Shown here piece after piece: positions 59,837 to 64,000 of a stretch of 64,000 nucleotides of DNA (position 1 is its first letter; each line of letters begins with the position of its first letter). The stretch comes from Lingula anatina (taxonomy: Eukaryota > Brachiopoda > Lingulata > Lingulida > Lingulidae): assembly GCF_001039355.2 (NCBI RefSeq), contig NW_019775711.1, positions 179,170 to 243,169 of the forward strand, in the 5' to 3' direction. The notes beneath the pieces are model-generated. The model did not search any database. It was not told where the DNA came from and saw nothing but the letters and a program-made list of their open reading frames with translations. Position numbers and translations under genes: made by a program.

Positions 59837-60118
59837 GAGAAGATAAAGAAAAAATATTTTGTTGTGAAGTTTATTACCTGCAACAGGGCACAGAATGGTA
59901 GGCCTACTCAGTATTTTCTTTTTCGTTGAATTATTTTCGTTATTTTATTTAGTTATATATTTATAATTTTATTACAACTGTGACTAGAACTCGGCATCCG
60001 TGCGAGGCAGCTTGCGGGTGCTCTATAGACCTTAAAAAAATAATATCTTTATATAAGAAGAAAGGGAAAAAACAATTTCGCCTTTATAAAACACTTATAG
60101 ACATTTATAATTTGCTGT

Positions 60119-60120
<2 letters not shown>

Positions 60121-60173
<53 letters not shown>
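60121..60173 (+). repeat. (AAT)n microsatellite
   Basis: Perfect trinucleotide repeat between the Pro/Arg-rich gene and RRAGA/B. The run of Asn codons in a frame across it is an artefact. Confidence 0.95.
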
Positions 60174-60175
<2 letters not shown>

Positions 60176-60582
60176 CAGGGAAAATACATTATATTTCTTA
60201 TCTCACTTTCATTTACTTTTTTTATGGCATTTATTTCTTTGAAAAAATGTTTTATAATGAAATAGCTTACTCACAGACCCGACTGCTCACTAAGACCTCA
60301 TGACAGGTGGGAGCAGCAAATTTACTGTCTAGTCAACTTAAACTTTTCTAAATAATTTGGAATTCAGAATATTGGTTTAAATATAGGCTAGAGATTTTCT
60401 GTTCGTAATATGATAAAAAGAAATTATGATTTTTTTCCTGTCAAATCAGTGCTGTCAAGCGTGTTAGTCATAAATAGGTCAACAGTAGGATCGCAGTAAA
60501 TGGTAATCTTGTGACACAAATCTGACGCCACAGCAAAAAAAGGGGTTCTTTTGATGTTTTTACAACCGTGAATTCAACCAGG

Positions 60583-62922
60583 ATGCCTTCGACGATGAAA
60601 AAGAAGGTAAGGAGATTAAAGAGGACAGTTTTAACCTTTCCAATTACTAAAGAAAGCTAGAATTGTGTTAGATATATGTTACATAAATATGCTTGTTGCA
60701 AATGTCGGATGACATCGGTTCGATGACAGCGTGAACATGCACTGAAGTTCAGAACTGTCATTTTATTGACAGGCCACAGGTCTTCAGATCTTTGAAAATT
60801 TTGTCAGCTTTTCTTCATTAAACTTGGCTGAAGTAGGTATCCGGTTAAGTCGGTTTTAAGGAAAGTTATGAGTAGTTAGAGTCTTAGATTTTTACTCTGC
60901 TAGCTAAGAAATAGTCAGAAAAGTCATACCAATTACTGGTCTGAGAGCACTGAAAGTAAAACAACAGTTTTTGTTGCTCGCATCCTCTCTGATTGATTAA
61001 TTTTTTGTCCTTTACTCTCAATGTGAGTACCGGTAAACACTCACATCAAAGATGTTATTGGCTTCTGATGTTTAGGTTTTTTTTAAAGAAATTGTTCATG
61101 TCCCTTCACTGTGCTGTCTTTGAGCTCAAGAGAGACCATTTCACAGCAAAATTGCAAACTTGTCATGCTGCTCAAACTGCCTTCTTCCAATGAATGCTCT
61201 TTCAAGATTTTCATACTGTCCTTATACAGTGCGGTTGAGAATGTTACATTTGTAATAAGTGTCGGAATGCCCTCTCATTTTTAGTCCACTTTCAATTTCA
61301 ATACATGAATCGTGAACTCCCTGTTATGTTTGCTGATCTCATTGGCATTCCCAGGTGTTCATGTAGACTCAAGGCGAGAAATGACACAGTCAGAAGTGTG
61401 CCTTTTCCTTCTGAATACACACAAGCAACAAATGAACTCCAATTCATCTTTTCTCCAATCTTAAAAAAAATTATTACATGGGATTACTGACACTGCCTAG
61501 AATAATAAAAAGTACATTTTCACCAGTAGCATTTAAGGTTGAAAACTGAGGCGACCTATGACAGTGTTTGATAACATGAAATATATTACCAGTACATTTA
61601 TGTTATACCTGTTCAATAATCAATAGTATTGATAATTGTACAATTCTGTAACTTGTTTTCATTTAGGTGCTGTTGATGGGGAAGAGTGGCTCAGGGAAGA
61701 CCAGTATGAGGTCCATTATATTTGCCAACTATATCGCCAGAGACACAAGGAGGTTGGGGGCCACAAGTGAGTTCAGTGTTCAATAAAGAACTTAGAAGTA
61801 AACATCAATCTGAACAGTTACATACACATGGTTTCTGGCAAAACTCCTAGTTGCACCTTTATTTTATAAAAAGTGCCAGGAAACTGAGCTCCTTGTCACT
61901 GTCATTGTGTGAAAAGTTGTAATTTGCCTTGTTTATTGATTGAAACCAATAGCAATATACTGTATACCACCCCAGTTTCTGGCTTAAGGAAGCAAAATTG
62001 GATTTTTGTCTCTTTAAGGTTCATTCAATTTAGAGCATGAAGAGAAATTTTGAATTGCAGAAAAAGTTATCAGAAAAAAAGAAGTAGAATAAAATCATTG
62101 TGACATAAATGTTAAAAAGTATTGAAATTCTAGGGTACTAGTATGATGGTGTTGTAAATGAGAAATTCATGGTTGAAATGACTTTTATTATTTGACATTT
62201 CTCAAAGATTTCTCTTTTTGATGTTTCAGTTGATGTAGAACATTCTCATGTCAGATTCCTGGGTAACCTGGTGTTGAACCTGTGGGATTGTGGAGGGTGA
62301 GTGAGTACAGTTTAGAAGTGTTTCAAAAGCATAACTAATGATAAATTTTCTTAAAGTTTTAATTTAAAGTTCAGATTTTGCAATCTGCTTTTGTCAGATG
62401 TGTAAGACTGATGAATTTCACTTGTGATAGTAAAAAATAGAAATATTGAACTTCTTTGCAAATGGGTTTTTAGATTATAATTTTTTCAATTGTTTAAAAA
62501 AGGATATGCCTTGATGAGCAAGAGTAAGTTATTGAAATTTTCAGAAATATTGAAATTTTGCTGTGTAATTTTTTAACTCACATTTTATCTTAACCACCTC
62601 TTGAACATGCAATCTCATGTTAAAACATGACCTAAATGATATTGTTATCACATTAATGTTTTAATTTTCCAGACAAGAGGCCTTCATGGAGAACTACTTT
62701 GCTAGCCAGCGTGACAACATATTCCGCAATGTAGAAGTTTTAATATACGTCTTTGACGTGGAGAGCCGGGAACTAGAAAAAGACATGCACTATTACCAGT
62801 CCTGCTTGGAGGCCATATTGCAGAATTCTCCAGATGCCAAAGTTTTCTGTCTAGTACACAAAATGGACTTAGTACAAGAGGACCAAAGGGAATTGGTGAG
62901 TTGAAAAAATTGACTGTGTTTT

Positions 62923-62961
<39 letters not shown>

Positions 62962-63939
62962 GTTTATTCAGCCATTGTATATATTATTATATAATACATA
63001 AAAATGGAAATTGTTTTACCATCTCAGATTAAAAAAAGTATTTTTAAAGAGCCAAGACTTAATAGTAAAAATTGATACGTCACGTATAAAATGTAAATTG
63101 TTTTCTGCCATGATATCTTCTAATAAACATGTTAGTTAAGATTCTAATTTGGATTTGAATACGGTAGCTTACTAATATGCATTTCAATGAAGAGTTACAG
63201 TTCAAATCTTGAGAGAGTGACAGGACAGAGCTTGGAAACCTTTATTCTTGTAAGCATCTTTTAGAACTTTCACCAGCAGCCATGATGTTTTACAAATGTA
63301 TATTGACCGAAGATGTCCAATTTTTGAAGTATATATAGGATATATAAGGCAAAGTATAACACTGGTTAGGTTTGTTGAATGTCTTTTAATTTATTTGATT
63401 ATTTTTCATCCCAGATATTCAGAGAAAGAGAAGAAGATTTAAAAAGACTGTCAAAGCCACTAGAGTGTACGTGCTTTGCTACTTCCATTTGGGATGAAAC
63501 ATTGTATAAGGTATTTAGGGATTTACATCACATATGCACCGATGTGAAAAATTTATTTCTTAACTTTTATTCATTTGTGTATTTATATATTATTGTATAT
63601 ATTAATTATCATTTTTCTGTAGAATTCTGGGTACTCCTTTTCACATATACAAGAGAGTTTATGTAACAAAGTTGCTGGATTATATGTTCAAAAATGGGAG
63701 AAATTCTAATATGTCCATTCATACATTTATTTATTTGCTTTAAGTTATCAGAACTATGTAAGTCATTTATTTACAATGTGATAAATTGACTAACTCGTTA
63801 GTTTATTTCTGTTCAGGCCTGGTCATGTATAGTGTACATGTTAATCCCTAATGTCCAACAACTAGAGACCAACCTCACCCATTTTGCCAACATCATCGAC
63901 GCAGATGAGGTCCTGTTATTTGAGAGAGCCACCTTTCTG
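60583..63939 (+). CDS. RRAGA: RagA/RagB GTPase (5' part, runs off the window)
   Basis: Small GTPase of the Rag family. Rag A/B pairs with Rag C/D on the lysosome and recruits mTORC1 when amino acids are present. Six exons are seen: 60583-60606, 61667-61766, 62230-62296, 62673-62895, 63415-63510 and 63817-63939, giving 211 residues in frame; human RagA has 313. The start is MPSTMKKK. The P-loop is GKSGSGKTS, the switch II region is WDCGGQEAF, and the guanine-specificity motif is HKMDLV, the Rag form. Near-identity to vertebrate RagA extends through NYF(A)[13 protein letters not shown] and [17 protein letters not shown]. The last exon ends ERATFL with donor GTGAGA; the C-terminal roadblock domain is beyond the window. 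A and B cannot be separated in invertebrates. Confidence 0.95.
62926..62961 (+). repeat. (AAT)n microsatellite
   Basis: Trinucleotide repeat in RRAGA intron 4, about 30 bases past the exon 4 donor. Confidence 0.9.
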
Positions 63940-64000
63940 GTGAGATAGCAACCTGAGTCATTAGTAGCTGTTTTTTTTTTTTTTTCCATTGGAATTGTAA

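Overview
The window is an assembled piece of a bilaterian animal genome. It is AT-rich and intron-rich, with GT-AG introns, many microsatellites, a LINE fragment, a GIY-YIG Penelope-like remnant, a THAP/YqaJ DNA transposon and several MITE families. The SLC25A14/30, SLC16, RRAGA/B and TPT1 genes have animal-type proteins. A marine invertebrate, probably a lophotrochozoan such as a mollusc, fits best, but the clade cannot be settled from this sequence. One assembly gap lies at 24594-25591, with single ambiguous bases near 11905 and 57635.

Region 1 (about 600-23840) is a head-to-tail array of three diverged copies of one unit that carries a small secreted EGF-repeat gene. Copy A (about 600-8700) can be assembled on paper into an intact 153-residue protein: signal peptide, three EGF domains each on a phase 1-1 exon, and a four-residue tail from a tiny last exon. 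Copy B (about 8700-13800) has lost the signal-peptide and first EGF exons and has a frameshift in another EGF exon. Copy C (about 13800-23840) has doubled its EGF1-EGF2 exon pair and lost EGF3. Its signal-peptide exon is split by a 671-bp element with perfect 77-bp inverted repeats, an 8-bp target duplication and a RecQ-like helicase fragment. A THAP/DDE plus YqaJ (ISL2EU-type) transposon, broken in both genes, lies in the 5' part of copy C.

Region 2 (about 26000-40600) holds a head-to-head pair. The first two coding exons of TPT1/TCTP are on the minus strand and run toward the gap. A complete ten-coding-exon mitochondrial carrier gene of the SLC25A14/30 type (291 residues) is on the plus strand. 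Three of its exon/intron junctions are followed by tandem copies of the exon end plus its splice donor, an unusual recurring pattern. MITEs lie in the introns and in the 3' flank.

Region 3 (about 40600-52900) is repeat-rich intergenic DNA followed by a minus-strand monocarboxylate-transporter-like (SLC16) gene of six coding exons. Its predicted protein of 848 residues ends in a roughly 390-residue hydrophilic tail.

Region 4 (52900-60580) is mostly intergenic. It contains a two-exon plus-strand gene for an unrecognised 178-residue Pro/Arg-rich protein behind a promoter with two perfect CRE palindromes.

Region 5 (60583 to the end) is the 5' two-thirds of a RagA/B GTPase gene (six exons, 211 residues), which runs off the window. 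The single-copy genes look like housekeeping genes and need not act together. The EGF array is the fast-evolving, transposon-riddled part of the window.
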